From Burkholderiales bacterium (GTDB lineage: Bacteria > Pseudomonadota > Gammaproteobacteria > Burkholderiales > Burkholderiaceae_C), in assembly GCA_013044035.1 (NCBI GenBank), contig JABEVE010000050.1, forward strand, positions 1-64,000: a stretch of DNA of 64,000 nt. The letters run 5' to 3'. The first letter of the stretch is position 1; each line of letters opens with the position of its first letter. A program made the translations under genes and the position numbers. The notes under the pieces are model-generated. The model worked only from the letters and a program-made list of their open reading frames with translations, did no database searches and was not told the DNA's origin. Positions 37,133 through 49,083 of the stretch are shown here, piece by piece.

Positions 37133-38237
37133 TTAGAGCCCTTGTTTCAGGCTGGCGGAAATGAAGTCGTCGAGGTCGCCGTCGAGCACCTTCTGGGTGT
37201 TCGACATTTCCACCCCGGTGCGCAGATCCTTGATGCGGCTCTGGTCGAGCACGTAGGAGCGGATCTGGTGCCCCCAGCCGACGTCGCTCTTGCTGTCCTC
37301 CAGCTTTTGCTGCTCGGCCTGGCGCTTGCGCAACTCATGCTCGAACAGGCGTGAGCGCAGCATGGCCCAGGCCTCGGCGCGGTTCTTGTGCTGCGAGCGG
37401 TCGTTCTGGCACTGCACGACGATACCCGTGGGAATGTGGGTGATGCGCACCGCCGAATCGGTCTTGTTGATGTGCTGACCACCCGCGCCGCTGGCGCGAA
37501 AGGTGTCGATGCGGACATCGGCCGGGTTGATGTCGATCTCGATCGAGTCATCCACCTCGGGATAGATGAACACGCTGGCGAAGCTGGTGTGCCGCCCGCC
37601 GGACGAGTCGAACGGGCTTTTGCGCACCAGCCGGTGCACGCCGGTCTCGGTGCGCAACTTGCCGTAGGCGTAGTCGCCTTCGACCTTGATGGAGGCGCTC
37701 TTCACCCCGGCAACGTCGCCGGCGGATTCTTCCAGCACGTCGACCTTGAAACCCTGGCGCTCGCTGTAGCGCAGGTATTGGCGCAGCAGCATCGAGGCCC
37801 AGTCGCAGGCTTCGGTGCCACCGGCGCCCGCCTGAATGTCGATGAAGCAGTTACCGGGGTCCATCGGGTTGGAGAACATGCGGCGGAACTCCATGTCCTC
37901 CACGCGCCGGGCTGTGGCTTGCACATCGGCCTCGATCGACAGCAGGGTCGCGTTGTCGCCCTCGTCGCGCGACATCTCGAACAACTCCTGCTCGTCCGCC
38001 AGCTCACGCTCGATGCGCTCGATCTCCAACACCACGGCTTCCAGGCCGCGGTTTTCCTTGCCCAGTTCCTGCGCGCGCTTGGGATCGTCCCAGACCTTGG
38101 GGTCTTCCAGCGCGGCGCTGACCTCTCTCAGGCGAGCCGACTTGGCATCGTAGTCAAAGATACCCCCGGAGCGAGCGCGTCCGCTCGGACAGGTCGCGCA
38201 GCTGGGCGGAGAGGGTGTTGAGTTGTTCGGCTTCCAT
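37133..38237 (-). CDS. prfB: Peptide chain release factor 2, with programmed +1 frameshift
   Basis: The span is 1105 nt, one more than a multiple of three, as expected for a +1 shift. Zero frame: 27 codons from the ATG at 38237 ([12 protein letters not shown]... RGYL) ending at TGA (38154-38156). The +1 frame continues as [12 protein letters not shown] to the stop at 37133, giving about 367 residues. Visible RF2 motifs are the stop-codon-recognition SPF (RKSPFDSSG) and the peptidyl hydrolysis loop [12 protein letters not shown]. It terminates translation at UGA and UAA. It lies 59 bp after dnaJ, same strand. A longer start at 38272 is possible. Confidence 0.95.
38154..38168 (-). promoter_or_regulatory. 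prfB +1 recoding site
   Basis: On the minus strand the site reads CGG GGG TAT CTT TGA followed by C. It has the internal Shine-Dalgarno-like GGGGG three bases before the CTT-TGA-C slippery stop. RF2 shortage lets the ribosome slip from CTT to TTT, so the gene senses its own product. Confidence 0.95.
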
Positions 38238-38296
38238 GATGGCTTGTTGGACGTTGGATGGAAAGGCGCGCATTGTCGCACCGGGACAGTACGAAC

Positions 38297-39421
38297 TTAT
38301 TTGAAAAAGTCCCGGACCTTGTCGCCCCAGGTCTTGCCCCCGGGTGAATGGCGGTCGCCTCCGCGCTTGAACGACTCGTCGAGCTGCTCCAGCATACGGC
38401 GCTGCTCCTCGCTCAGCTTGACCGGCGTTTCCACCTGAATGTGGCAGTACAGGTCGCCGGGGTGGCCGGCATGGATGCCCTTGATTCCCTTGCCGCGCAA
38501 GCGCAGGGTCTTGCCGGACTGCGTGCCTTCGGGCAGGTCGATCTCGGCCGGGCCAGACAGGGTGGGCACCTCGATGCGCGAACCCAGCGCGGCAGCGGTC
38601 ATGCTGACTGGAATCTTGCAGTGCAGGTCGTCGCTGTCGCGCTCGAAAATGCTGTGTGGCTTGATCTGGATTTCCACGTAGAGGTCGCCCGGAGGGCCGC
38701 CGTTCACGCCCGGCTCGCCATTGCCGCTGGAGCGGATGCGCATGCCGGTGTCGATGCCAGCGGGAATTTGCACCTCCAGGGTTTTTTGCCGCTGCACCCG
38801 GCCCTGACCGTGGCAGGTGGCGCAGGGCTCGGGGATGATCTTGCCAGTGCCACCGCAGGTGGAGCAGGTGTGCTGCATCGCGAACGGGCCCATGCGCTGC
38901 GTGGTGGCGCCACTGCCCTTGCAAGTCGGGCAGGCCTTGGGTTTGGTGCCGGGTTTGGCGCCACTGCCGCCACAGGTGTCACAGGAGTCCCACGAGGGGA
39001 TGCGCAACGATTTGTTCACCCCGAGAGCGGCTTCTTCCAATGACAGGCTGAGCGAGTAGCTGAGGTCAGAGCCGCGGTACACCTGCTGCCCGCCACCTCG
39101 CTGCCGACTCCCGGCACCGCCGAAAATCTCCTCGAAAATACTGCCGAAGTCGCCAAAACCGCCAGGCGCGCCACCGCCCATGCCACCGGCGGAAGGGTCC
39201 ACTCCGGCATGGCCAAAGCGGTCGTAAGCGGCGCGCTTTTGCGGATCGGTCAAGGTTTCGTAGGCTTGTTTGGCTTCCTTGAAATGTTCTTCGGCGGCCT
39301 TGTCACCCTGGTTGCGGTCCGGGTGGAATTTCATCGCCAGTTTGCGGTAGGCCTTCTTCAGGGTGTCTTCGTCCGCGTCGCGGGAGACGCCCAGAATCTC
39401 GTAGAAATCGCGCTTGGCCAT
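38297..39421 (-). CDS. dnaJ: Chaperone protein DnaJ
   Basis: The protein has 374 residues. The J-domain has [20 protein letters not shown] and HPD (FHPDRNQ); a Gly/Phe-rich region follows ([18 protein letters not shown]). Four zinc-finger repeats are [24 protein letters not shown] and CATCHGQG. The C-terminal substrate-binding domain is complete. It is the Hsp40 co-chaperone of DnaK. It lies 102 bp after dnaK, across a terminator hairpin. Confidence 0.97.
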   Translation of the reverse strand: MAKRDFYEILGVSRDADEDTLKKAYRKLAMKFHPDRNQGDKAAEEHFKEAKQAYETLTDPQKRAAYDRFGHAGVDPSAGGMGGGAPGGFGDFGSIFEEIFGGAGSRQRGGGQQVYRGSDLSYSLSLSLEEAALGVNKSLRIPSWDSCDTCGGSGAKPGTKPKACPTCKGSGATTQRMGPFAMQHTCSTCGGTGKIIPEPCATCHGQGRVQRQKTLEVQIPAGIDTGMRIRSSGNGEPGVNGGPPGDLYVEIQIKPHSIFERDSDDLHCKIPVSMTAAALGSRIEVPTLSGPAEIDLPEGTQSGKTLRLRGKGIKGIHAGHPGDLYCHIQVETPVKLSEEQRRMLEQLDESFKRGGDRHSPGGKTWGDKVRDFFK

Positions 39422-39448
39422 GCTTGAAACGATCCTGTATGAAAAACG

Positions 39449-39476
39449 CAAAAAGGGAGGGTGCTGACACCCTCCC
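39449..39476 (-). terminator. Terminator or attenuator between dnaK and dnaJ
   Basis: On the minus strand GGGAGGGTG-TCAG-CACCCTCCC is followed by TTTTTG. This is a perfect 9-bp stem with a T-tract. It would reduce read-through from dnaK into dnaJ. Confidence 0.8.
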
Positions 39477-39523
39477 CGCAATCAGCATGCGAACCGCATG
39501 CCCGTGGCCTCCAGCACTGCGGC

Positions 39524-41461
39524 TCAGGCCTTGCCGTCCTTGACTTCCTTGAACTCGGCGTCCACGACCGTCTCATCGTCGGCGTGGCCGGAGGCGCCGC
39601 CGGCTGAGGCGGCCCCTGTCGCGGCGGCGGCCGCGGCAGGATCCTGAGCGTACATTTTCTCGCCCAATTTCTGGCTGGCGCTCATGAGGGCCTCTGTCTT
39701 GGCTTCGATCGCCGCCTTGTCGTCACCTTTGATGGCGTCGTCCACCTCTTTCAGAGCAGCTTCGATGGCAGATTTTTCACCAGCGTCGAGCTTGTCGCCA
39801 TGCTCGGTCAGCGACTTGCGCACCGTGTGCGCGGCGGCCTCGGCCTGGTTGCGCGCGTCGACCAGTTCGCGTTTCTTGTGGTCTTCGGCGGCGTTGACCT
39901 CGGCGTCGCGCACCATGCGCTGCACCTCGTCCTCGCTCAGGCCGGAGTTGGCCTTGATGGTGATCTTGTTTTCCTTGCCGGTGCCCTTGTCTTTGGCCGA
40001 GACGTGCAAGATGCCGTTGGCGTCGATGTCGAACGTCACCTCGATCTGCGGCGTGCCGCGGGCGGCCGGCGGAATGCCCTCGAGGTTGAACTCGCCCAGC
40101 AGCTTGTTGCCCGAGGCCAGTTCACGCTCGCCCTGGTAGACCTTGATGGTCACGGCCGGCTGGTTGTCGTCGGCGGTGGAGTACACCTGGGTGTGCTTGG
40201 TCGGAATGGTGGTGTTGCGCTTGATCATCGGCGTCATGACGCCGCCCAGGGTTTCGATGCCCAGGGTGAGGGGGGAAACGTCGAGCAGCAGCACGTCCTT
40301 GCGGTCGCCGGCCAGCACCGAGCCCTGGATGGCCGCGCCCACGGCCACGGCTTCGTCGGGGTTGACGTCCTTGCGCGGCTCTTTGCCGAAGAACTCCTTG
40401 ACCTTGTCCTGCACCTTGGGCATGCGCGTCATGCCGCCCACCAGGATGACATCGGAGATGTCGCCGATCTTCACACCCGCGTCCTTGATGGCTTTGCGGC
40501 AGGGTTCGATGGTGCGCTCGATCAGTTCTTCCACCAGGGCTTCGAGTTTGGCGCGCGTGAGCTTCAGACTCAGGTGCTTGGGTCCGCTGGCGTCAGCCGT
40601 GATGTAGGGCAGGTTGATTTCGGTCTGCTGGCTGCTGGACAACTCGATCTTGGCCTTCTCGGCGGCGTCTTTCAGGCGCTGTAGCGCGAGCACGTCCTTG
40701 GACAGGTCGACGCCGGACTCTTTCTTGAACTCGGCGACGATGTAATCCATGATGCGCTGGTCAAAGTCCTCGCCGCCCAGGAAGGTGTCGCCGTTGGTCG
40801 ACAGCACTTCGAACTGCTTCTCGCCGTCCACATCGGCAATTTCGATGATGGAGATGTCGAAGGTGCCTCCGCCCAGGTCATACACCGCAATCTTGCGGTC
40901 GCCCTTACCGACCTTGTCCAGGCCAAAAGCCAGCGCCGCGGCGGTCGGCTCGTTGATGATGCGCTTCACATCCAACCCGGCAATACGCCCGGCGTCCTTG
41001 GTGGCCTGGCGCTGGCTGTCGTTGAAGTAAGCCGGCACGGTGATCACGGCTTCGGTCACTTCCTCACCGAGGTAGTCCTCGGCGGTTTTTTTCATCTTGC
41101 GCAGGACTTCGGCGGAGATCTGCGGCGGCGCCAGTTTTTTGCTGCGCACGTCGACCCAGGCATCGCCGTTGTCGGCGCGCACGATGCTGTAGGGCATCAT
41201 GCCGATGTCCTTTTGCACTTCCTTTTCCTCGAACTTGCGACCGATCAGGCGCTTGACCGCGTACAGTGTGTTGCGCGGATTGGTCACCGCCTGGCGCTTG
41301 GCCGGAGCGCCGACCAGGATTTCACCGTCTTCCATGTAGGCGACGATCGACGGTGTGGTGCGCGCGCCTTCGCTGTTTTCAATGACCTTGGGTGCGCCAC
41401 CTTCCATCACTGCGACGCAGGAATTGGTGGTGCCAAGGTCGATGCCGATGATTTTTGCCAT
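39524..41461 (-). CDS. dnaK: Chaperone protein DnaK (Hsp70)
   Basis: The protein has 645 residues. Visible Hsp70 features are [20 protein letters not shown] at the N-terminus, [32 protein letters not shown], the linker [17 protein letters not shown], and the Gly/Ala-rich lid end. It folds proteins with DnaJ and GrpE. It lies between grpE (109 bp upstream) and dnaJ. Confidence 0.98.
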   Translation of the reverse strand: MAKIIGIDLGTTNSCVAVMEGGAPKVIENSEGARTTPSIVAYMEDGEILVGAPAKRQAVTNPRNTLYAVKRLIGRKFEEKEVQKDIGMMPYSIVRADNGDAWVDVRSKKLAPPQISAEVLRKMKKTAEDYLGEEVTEAVITVPAYFNDSQRQATKDAGRIAGLDVKRIINEPTAAALAFGLDKVGKGDRKIAVYDLGGGTFDISIIEIADVDGEKQFEVLSTNGDTFLGGEDFDQRIMDYIVAEFKKESGVDLSKDVLALQRLKDAAEKAKIELSSSQQTEINLPYITADASGPKHLSLKLTRAKLEALVEELIERTIEPCRKAIKDAGVKIGDISDVILVGGMTRMPKVQDKVKEFFGKEPRKDVNPDEAVAVGAAIQGSVLAGDRKDVLLLDVSPLTLGIETLGGVMTPMIKRNTTIPTKHTQVYSTADDNQPAVTIKVYQGERELASGNKLLGEFNLEGIPPAARGTPQIEVTFDIDANGILHVSAKDKGTGKENKITIKANSGLSEDEVQRMVRDAEVNAAEDHKKRELVDARNQAEAAAHTVRKSLTEHGDKLDAGEKSAIEAALKEVDDAIKGDDKAAIEAKTEALMSASQKLGEKMYAQDPAAAAAATGAASAGGASGHADDETVVDAEFKEVKDGKA

Positions 41462-41570
41462 GTCGAACTCCGTGTTTGTCGTGGGTATCTTGCCGGCCGT
41501 GACGGCTCGTGGTAATGATGGGCTACCGCCCGGCGCTCATGTGGATCACATGCTGTCGATTGCCTGGGAT

Positions 41571-42149
41571 TCAAGCGCCAGGCTGGTCATTCGCGGCTGC
41601 CGCCGGACTTGCTGCCGCGGCGACGGTCACCATCGCCGGCCGCAAGGTGCGTTCGGCCAGGGCATACCCTTTCTGCAGCACGCTCACCACGGTGTTGGCG
41701 GCCTGCTGCGCCGGCACCGAAGCAATGGCCTGATGCCGGCTGGGGTCAAAGCGCTCGCCTGCGACTGGAGCCACTTCCTGGATGCGGCTGCGTTCAAAAG
41801 CACCGCGCAATTGGCTGAGGGTCAGTTCCACGCCCTTCTTCAGCGCCTCGATGCTGCCGCTGGGGTCAGCCAGCGCAGCCTCCAGGCTGTCTTTCACTGG
41901 CAGCAACTCCTGAGCCATGGCTTCCACGGCGAACTTGCGCGCTTTGGCGGTTTCCTCTTCGGCACGCCGCCTGGTGTTTTCCGCCTCGGCCTTGGCGCGC
42001 AGGAACTGATCTTTGAGTGTGTCGAGTTCGTCCTGGGCGACTTTCAGGGCGAGCTCAAGTGCATCAGGCGCTTCATCCTGAGGCGCGTCTGCAGACTGGA
42101 GGTCGACGGACTGAGGTTCGGTGGGCTGTTCGGCTGACGACATGGACAT
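41571..42149 (-). CDS. grpE: Nucleotide exchange factor GrpE
   Basis: The protein has 192 residues. An acidic N-terminus ([13 protein letters not shown]) precedes a long coiled coil ([25 protein letters not shown]). The beta domain contains [14 protein letters not shown], close to the GrpE signature, and [23 protein letters not shown]. It releases ADP from DnaK. It is the first gene of grpE-dnaK-dnaJ. ATG at 42149 or 42143 could start it; the ribosome-binding site is weak. Confidence 0.93.
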   Translation of the reverse strand: MSMSSAEQPTEPQSVDLQSADAPQDEAPDALELALKVAQDELDTLKDQFLRAKAEAENTRRRAEEETAKARKFAVEAMAQELLPVKDSLEAALADPSGSIEALKKGVELTLSQLRGAFERSRIQEVAPVAGERFDPSRHQAIASVPAQQAANTVVSVLQKGYALAERTLRPAMVTVAAAASPAAAANDQPGA

Positions 42150-42198
42150 AGGGAAAGGTGGGTTGGGCTTGGACCGGAAAAACGCAAATCTGTGCATG

Positions 42199-42226
42199 AT
42201 GTGAGGTCAAGCAGGCCGAATTCAAG
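42199..42226 (-). promoter_or_regulatory. Putative sigma-32 promoter of grpE-dnaK
   Basis: On the minus strand CTTGAA (42221-42226), 14 bp and CCTCACAT (42199-42206) resemble the heat-shock consensus CTTGAAA-N11-16-CCCCATNT. It overlaps the end of the upstream glycosyltransferase gene and lies about 40 bases before the grpE start. The -10 match is incomplete. Confidence 0.45.
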
Positions 42227-44000
42227 GCAGAGGACTCGGATTTTCCGGCAGTGGCGCCGTGGAATGGGTCCGTCTGGGGCTGTAAAACACCACGCTGTCG
42301 CGGAAGTTCAGGCGCATGAGGCCGAAGGCCAGACCGGAGCGCAAGAAGCTGGACAGACGGCTGCGTGCCACCCACACCGCCACCGCCTGCCCCTGGGCGC
42401 GTGCCTGCACCAGCGCCTGCGGGCCCACACAGATCGAAGCCTGCGGTGCATGGCGGCAGCCGAACCACAGATCCGCGCTGGTGCTGTCGATCACCCGCAG
42501 CGGACGCCAGCCATACAGCAGCAGCGAGGCATCATGGTCCTCGAAGGTTTGCCAGGAGAACATCGCCGCGCCCCCCGGCAGCACTGCGTGCAGAGTCGCG
42601 GCCACCTGTTTTTGCGAGGTGTCGGCCGTCTTGGCGATGTCCAACTCGGTGGCGAAGCCCACCATCACCACCCCGCTCAGGCCCAAGGCCAGCAGCCCGG
42701 CCTGCAAGCGCCCGCTCGCCAGGAGGGCCCCCGCCAGCAGCCCCAGCAACGCCACCCCGCCGATGAGCGCCGGCAGCAGCGCGAATTGCGCCTGCGGCAA
42801 GCCGATCTGGCGCCAATAGGCCTGCACCGCAGGCATCAGGCTGACCCCACCCAGCACCGCGGCAAACACCCCGAACAGCGCCGCCCCTCCGCCCAGCCAG
42901 GGCAGCAGGCGAGGCAGCACCTCCTGGTCTGCGGCCAACTGCAGCTTGATCCCCAGCCACCAGGCCACCAGCGGCACCACCGGCAGCAGGTAATACGCCC
43001 CCTTGTTGCCGGCCATGGAGAAAAACACGGTGAGCACCAGGGCGGCATTGCGCGCCCAGCGCGCCGAGTCCAGGGCCAAGTCTGCGCCCGATTGGCCCTG
43101 CAGGCGTGGGCTGCGCCAGGCCAGCAGGGCCAACAGAGCGCTCCACTGGAAGAACCCGATCAGCAACCTGGGGCCGTAATACCACCAGGGGCCGGCGTGG
43201 TAGTCATCGGGGATGCGCCGCCCGAGAAAGCGCATGATGGTCTCGTTGATGAAGTAGAACCATGCGAAGCCGGGCTGCTCGTGCAGGGCGGCCAGGTGCC
43301 AGGGGGCCACCAGCAGCACGAACAGGGCGATGGCCCAGGGGTCGAGATAAAAGCGCAGCAGCGCCGCGCGTGTCCAGGCGCCCGGGGCCCACAGCAGTTG
43401 CAGCACGGCGATGAGCCCCAGCAGCAGCAAGGCCTCGGGGCCTTTGGTGAGGGTGGCCAAGGCCAGGGGCACGGCGGCCGCGCGCAGCCACCCGCGCCGA
43501 CGCTGGTGCACGCCCAGCACCGTCAGGGCCAGGGCGCTGAGCCACAACAGCAGCATGAGGGGGTCGAACAGGATGGTGCGGGCAATCAGCACCAGGCCCA
43601 GCGCGGTGCCGCTGACCAGGGCGGCGAAACGTCCGGCAACGCGGGCGCCAAGATGGCGCCCGTAGGCGATGCAACCGGCGCTGATGAGCCAGGCGGCCAG
43701 GGCGTCGGGCAGTCGTGCTTGCCAGGTGCCAACGCCAAAGGCCTTGAAGCTCAGGGCCATGAGCCAGTACAGCAGCGGGGGCTTCTCGATGTAGGGTACG
43801 CCGTCGAGATGGGGAATGATCCACGAGCCCCCGCGGGCCATGGCCCAGGCGATGTCGGCGTACAGCGCTTCGTTGTTGTCGCGAATCGGCGGCCCGCCCA
43901 AGCCCCAGAACAGGCACGCTCCGGCAACCAGCAGCACCAGTGCATCCAGTGCCACGTCGGGGACCCACTCCGGTAAACAGCGCAATCGATGTGACAACAC
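42222..44000 (-). CDS. ArnT-like (PMT/GT83) membrane glycosyltransferase
   Basis: The protein has 592 residues and is highly hydrophobic, with about 12 membrane segments. The motif DNNEALYADIAWAMARGGSW, then HLDGVPYIEKPPLLYWLMAL, is the same catalytic-loop pattern as ArnT. It probably transfers a sugar from a polyprenyl phosphate to a periplasmic acceptor. The sugar and acceptor are unknown, and it is well separated from the arn operon. It is followed by grpE. Confidence 0.82.
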   Translation of the reverse strand: MLSHRLRCLPEWVPDVALDALVLLVAGACLFWGLGGPPIRDNNEALYADIAWAMARGGSWIIPHLDGVPYIEKPPLLYWLMALSFKAFGVGTWQARLPDALAAWLISAGCIAYGRHLGARVAGRFAALVSGTALGLVLIARTILFDPLMLLLWLSALALTVLGVHQRRRGWLRAAAVPLALATLTKGPEALLLLGLIAVLQLLWAPGAWTRAALLRFYLDPWAIALFVLLVAPWHLAALHEQPGFAWFYFINETIMRFLGRRIPDDYHAGPWWYYGPRLLIGFFQWSALLALLAWRSPRLQGQSGADLALDSARWARNAALVLTVFFSMAGNKGAYYLLPVVPLVAWWLGIKLQLAADQEVLPRLLPWLGGGAALFGVFAAVLGGVSLMPAVQAYWRQIGLPQAQFALLPALIGGVALLGLLAGALLASGRLQAGLLALGLSGVVMVGFATELDIAKTADTSQKQVAATLHAVLPGGAAMFSWQTFEDHDASLLLYGWRPLRVIDSTSADLWFGCRHAPQASICVGPQALVQARAQGQAVAVWVARSRLSSFLRSGLAFGLMRLNFRDSVVFYSPRRTHSTAPLPENPSPLP

Positions 44001-44166
44001 GGGAACTTGGCGGATGTCGAGACGCCAAGCAATGTTCGGCTATCTGCGCACAATCGTTTGAATTGGAATCGCCCATTCTAGGCGGGGGCTCGGCGCCCGG
44101 GCTGCGTCAGCGCAGGCCGTCAACATGCAGACTCGACGTGCACGACCCCCGCGTGAGCGAGTTGGT

Positions 44167-45264
44167 TCAAACGTTGTCTGCACCCATGGCTTTGGCGCGG
44201 TCGCGACTGGCGTTGCGCTGGGCCGCATCAGCGATCGGGTGCGTCGGCCAGCCCTGTAGATGGGTTTCGATCAAGCCGGAGAAGGTTTCAACCCAGTCGG
44301 GATCGTCGTTGAGACAGGAGATGTAGTGGTATTCGTGTCCACCGCTCGAGAGGAAGGCCTGCTTGCCCTCCTTGGCGATTTCTTCGAGCGTCTCCAGGCA
44401 GTCGACGGCAAATCCCGGGCAGACTATATCCACGCGTTGGGTCCCGGCTTTTGCGAGTGTACGCAGCGTGGGTTCGGTATACGGTTGCAACCAGGCCTGC
44501 TTGCCGAAGCGTGACTGGAACGTGATTTTGTAGCGGCTTGCATTCAGCCCCAGGGCCTCACCCAAGAGGCGACCAGTCTTGTGGCATTCGCAGTGATAGG
44601 GGTCGCCGAGCTTGAGGGTGCGCTGCGGCATGCCGTGAAAACTCATGATCAGTTGTTCGGCTTGACCATGATCGGCCCAATGGCGCTGAATTTTTCTTGC
44701 CAGGGCTGCAATGTAGCCGGAATCGTCGGCATAGCCGCGCAGGGTGCGGAGTTCCGGCTGACGACGGACACGACGCAGCCAGGCCATGACGACATCGAGC
44801 GACGACGCCGTGGTTGCGGCGCTGTACTGCGGATATAGCGGCACGAGCAGCAGGCGTGTGGTGCCTTGCGCATGCAGTTCGTCGAGCACGGTTGCCGCAG
44901 CCGGGTTGCCGTAGCGCATGGCATGACGGACGATGACTGGGTGCCCTCGCGTGTCCAGGCTGACTTGCAGGGCTCGTGCCAGTGCTGCGGTGCCGCTGGC
45001 CAGGGGCGAACCGTCGGCCTGCCAGATGCTGGCGTATTTGGCCGCAGACTTCGGCGCGCGCAGCGGCAGGATGACGCCGTTCAACAGCGGGAGCCAGATG
45101 GCACGCGGAATTTCGACGACGCGCGGGTCGCTGAGAAATTCACGCAAATAGCGACGCAGGGCAGGGGCCGTGGGGGAGTCGGGTGTTCCCAGGTTTAGCA
45201 GGAGCACGGCCGTACTCGGGGCCGTGCCATGGATGTACTGGCGGTCTGCGACGGAACGCTGCAT
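44167..45264 (-). CDS. hemH: Ferrochelatase
   Basis: The protein has 365 residues. It inserts ferrous iron into protoporphyrin IX, the last step of haem synthesis. Visible motifs are VLLLNLGTPDSP, MRYGNP, LLLVPLYPQYSAATTAS, the conserved His in SFHGMPQRTL, and FAVDCLETLEEI with the conserved Glu. The gene starts 18 bp after the cyclase-FHA gene on the same strand. Confidence 0.96.
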   Translation of the reverse strand: MQRSVADRQYIHGTAPSTAVLLLNLGTPDSPTAPALRRYLREFLSDPRVVEIPRAIWLPLLNGVILPLRAPKSAAKYASIWQADGSPLASGTAALARALQVSLDTRGHPVIVRHAMRYGNPAAATVLDELHAQGTTRLLLVPLYPQYSAATTASSLDVVMAWLRRVRRQPELRTLRGYADDSGYIAALARKIQRHWADHGQAEQLIMSFHGMPQRTLKLGDPYHCECHKTGRLLGEALGLNASRYKITFQSRFGKQAWLQPYTEPTLRTLAKAGTQRVDIVCPGFAVDCLETLEEIAKEGKQAFLSSGGHEYHYISCLNDDPDWVETFSGLIETHLQGWPTHPIADAAQRNASRDRAKAMGADNV

Positions 45265-45282
45265 GGAAGGCGGAGCGTCGAA

Positions 45283-46197
45283 TCAGGCGTCGTGAAGCTG
45301 GAACAGCACGGTGGGCGCCGTCGGGTCGGTCGGTTTGGCGCCCAGGCAAATTTCGCCTTGCCCGTGCAGCACGCATTCGTTACGGCGCAGGGCGAGCACA
45401 TTGTCCTGGCTGCTGTAACGCACCCAGGTCCCATTACTGGACAGGTCGGTGAGCATGAAATAGCTGCCGCGCCACTCGATGCGCGCATGCTGACGGGAGA
45501 CGCGTATGTCGTTGACGGCAAACTCCGCGGCTTGCGTGCGGCCGATGTGGATGGGGCTTTGTTCGGGGCTGAAGTCCTGCGAGGTGTCGAGCCAGCACAG
45601 GTTGAGCCGCTGGGTGACGGCGGACAGGACGGTGGGTTGGTGGGGCAGGGTCTGGCTGTTTTGCCAACTGGCATCCCATTCGATCTGGTGAACCGGGACA
45701 GGCACGTCGTAGCCACGCAGGAAAATGGCCCCGAGGCTGCGAAGACGCGCCAGAAGTTCCAGCGGCAGACCCTCCATGACGGCATCACTCACCAGAATTT
45801 GCCCGCCACCGGCCGAGTCGGAAAGCCGTGCCGCGGCATTCACGGCGTCGCCGAAACAGTCGCCCGGCGTCAGGACCACAGGGCCGCGCGACAGGCCGAT
45901 TTTCAACGGAACGGCGATCGGAGTCTTGCCAGTGTGGCCCCAGTTTGCGAGGGTTCGCTGCACCTCGCTGCAGGCATGCACAGCTTCGGCGTTGTTGTCA
46001 AACACGGCGAGGACGCCATCCCCAAGAGTTTTGACGACCTGACCATGAAATTGGCTCACCGCGGTCGACATGGCGTCAGTCACACTGGCCATGAGTCTCG
46101 CCGCAACGGCATCGCCCAGTGATTTGTAGAGTCCGGTACTACCGACCACGTCGGCAAATACGACTGTGCGGACGACGGGTTTGCGCAAATTCGACAT
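45283..46197 (-). CDS. Class III nucleotide cyclase domain fused to an FHA domain
   Basis: The protein has 304 residues. Residues 1-170 are a class III adenylate/guanylate cyclase catalytic domain: metal Asp16 (FADVVGST) and Asp60 (LGDGVLAVF), substrate Lys56 and Asp117, and transition-state Asn120 and Arg124 (GDAVNAAAR). The catalytic set looks complete. Residues about 212-298 are an FHA domain with IGR, SRQHARIEW and LSSNGTWVR, which binds phosphothreonine. No membrane segment or sensor is seen. It probably makes cAMP in response to a phosphoprotein. It begins near the rpoD terminator and runs into hemH. Confidence 0.88.
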   Translation of the reverse strand: MSNLRKPVVRTVVFADVVGSTGLYKSLGDAVAARLMASVTDAMSTAVSQFHGQVVKTLGDGVLAVFDNNAEAVHACSEVQRTLANWGHTGKTPIAVPLKIGLSRGPVVLTPGDCFGDAVNAAARLSDSAGGGQILVSDAVMEGLPLELLARLRSLGAIFLRGYDVPVPVHQIEWDASWQNSQTLPHQPTVLSAVTQRLNLCWLDTSQDFSPEQSPIHIGRTQAAEFAVNDIRVSRQHARIEWRGSYFMLTDLSSNGTWVRYSSQDNVLALRRNECVLHGQGEICLGAKPTDPTAPTVLFQLHDA

Positions 46198-46275
46198 AGC
46201 CGCGAGTCTAGCTTGAAATGACCAAATTTCGCACGTCGCAGGACGGGATGAGACGGCTGATGGACCGCCGTTGGT

Positions 46276-46320
46276 CTCCCCATGAAAAAGCCCGGACGAA
46301 CCGGGCTTTTTCATGGGGAG
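46276..46320 (-). terminator. Strong terminator after rpoD
   Basis: A 20-bp perfect inverted repeat, CTCCCCATGAAAAAGCCCGG, encloses the loop ACGAA. The stem ends in A/T-rich runs that give T-tracts on either strand. It lies just after the rpoD stop (46327), before the cyclase-FHA gene start. Confidence 0.85.
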
Positions 46321-46326
46321 CGGTTG

Positions 46327-48714
<2,388 letters not shown>

Positions 48715-48720
48715 GTTCAA

Positions 48721-49083
48721 GCTCCTAGGTTGGACTTTGTGGGCATGGCGGGGTCATGGGAGGTCAACGCTTCAGTGCCGAGCGCAATAAGCGAAATCGC
48801 ACCGCGAAGACCCCACGACGCTCTCATGTTCTGCAATTTCCCGTGCAGTTCGGTCTCCGTGGCGCTCCCAAGTGCTGATGTGTGCATGATTTAGGCCGAA
48901 ATCGGCCGTAACCCACGGAACAGCATCCCCACCGACCCCTGCCTTGTAGACTTCAGGGGAAAGTCACAGAAAAACGTTTAATTATAGTCAGCGGGTCAAT
49001 ATTGCAAGACTGCACGGCATGTCGAAGCGACGGTTGCGATTCGACTGAATCGGGTGGGAATCGTTCGACTGGGACCCGTGTCT
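48721..49083 (-). other. rpoD leader region between dnaG and rpoD
   Basis: The stretch contains the proposed rpoD promoter (next entry), giving a leader of roughly 250 bases. It includes a small hairpin GGCCG-AAAT-CGGCC (about 48894-48907). No convincing gene is seen. Confidence 0.5.
48982..49009 (-). promoter_or_regulatory. Putative sigma-70 promoter of rpoD
   Basis: On the minus strand a perfect TATAAT (48982-48987) is 16 bp downstream of CTTGCA (49004-49009). An overlapping TTGACC exists but would be only 7 bp from the -10. Confidence 0.55.

Noticed and set aside
42192-43976. 594-codon plus-strand open frame
   Set aside because: It is a Gln/Gly/Arg-rich shadow of the ArnT-like glycosyltransferase.
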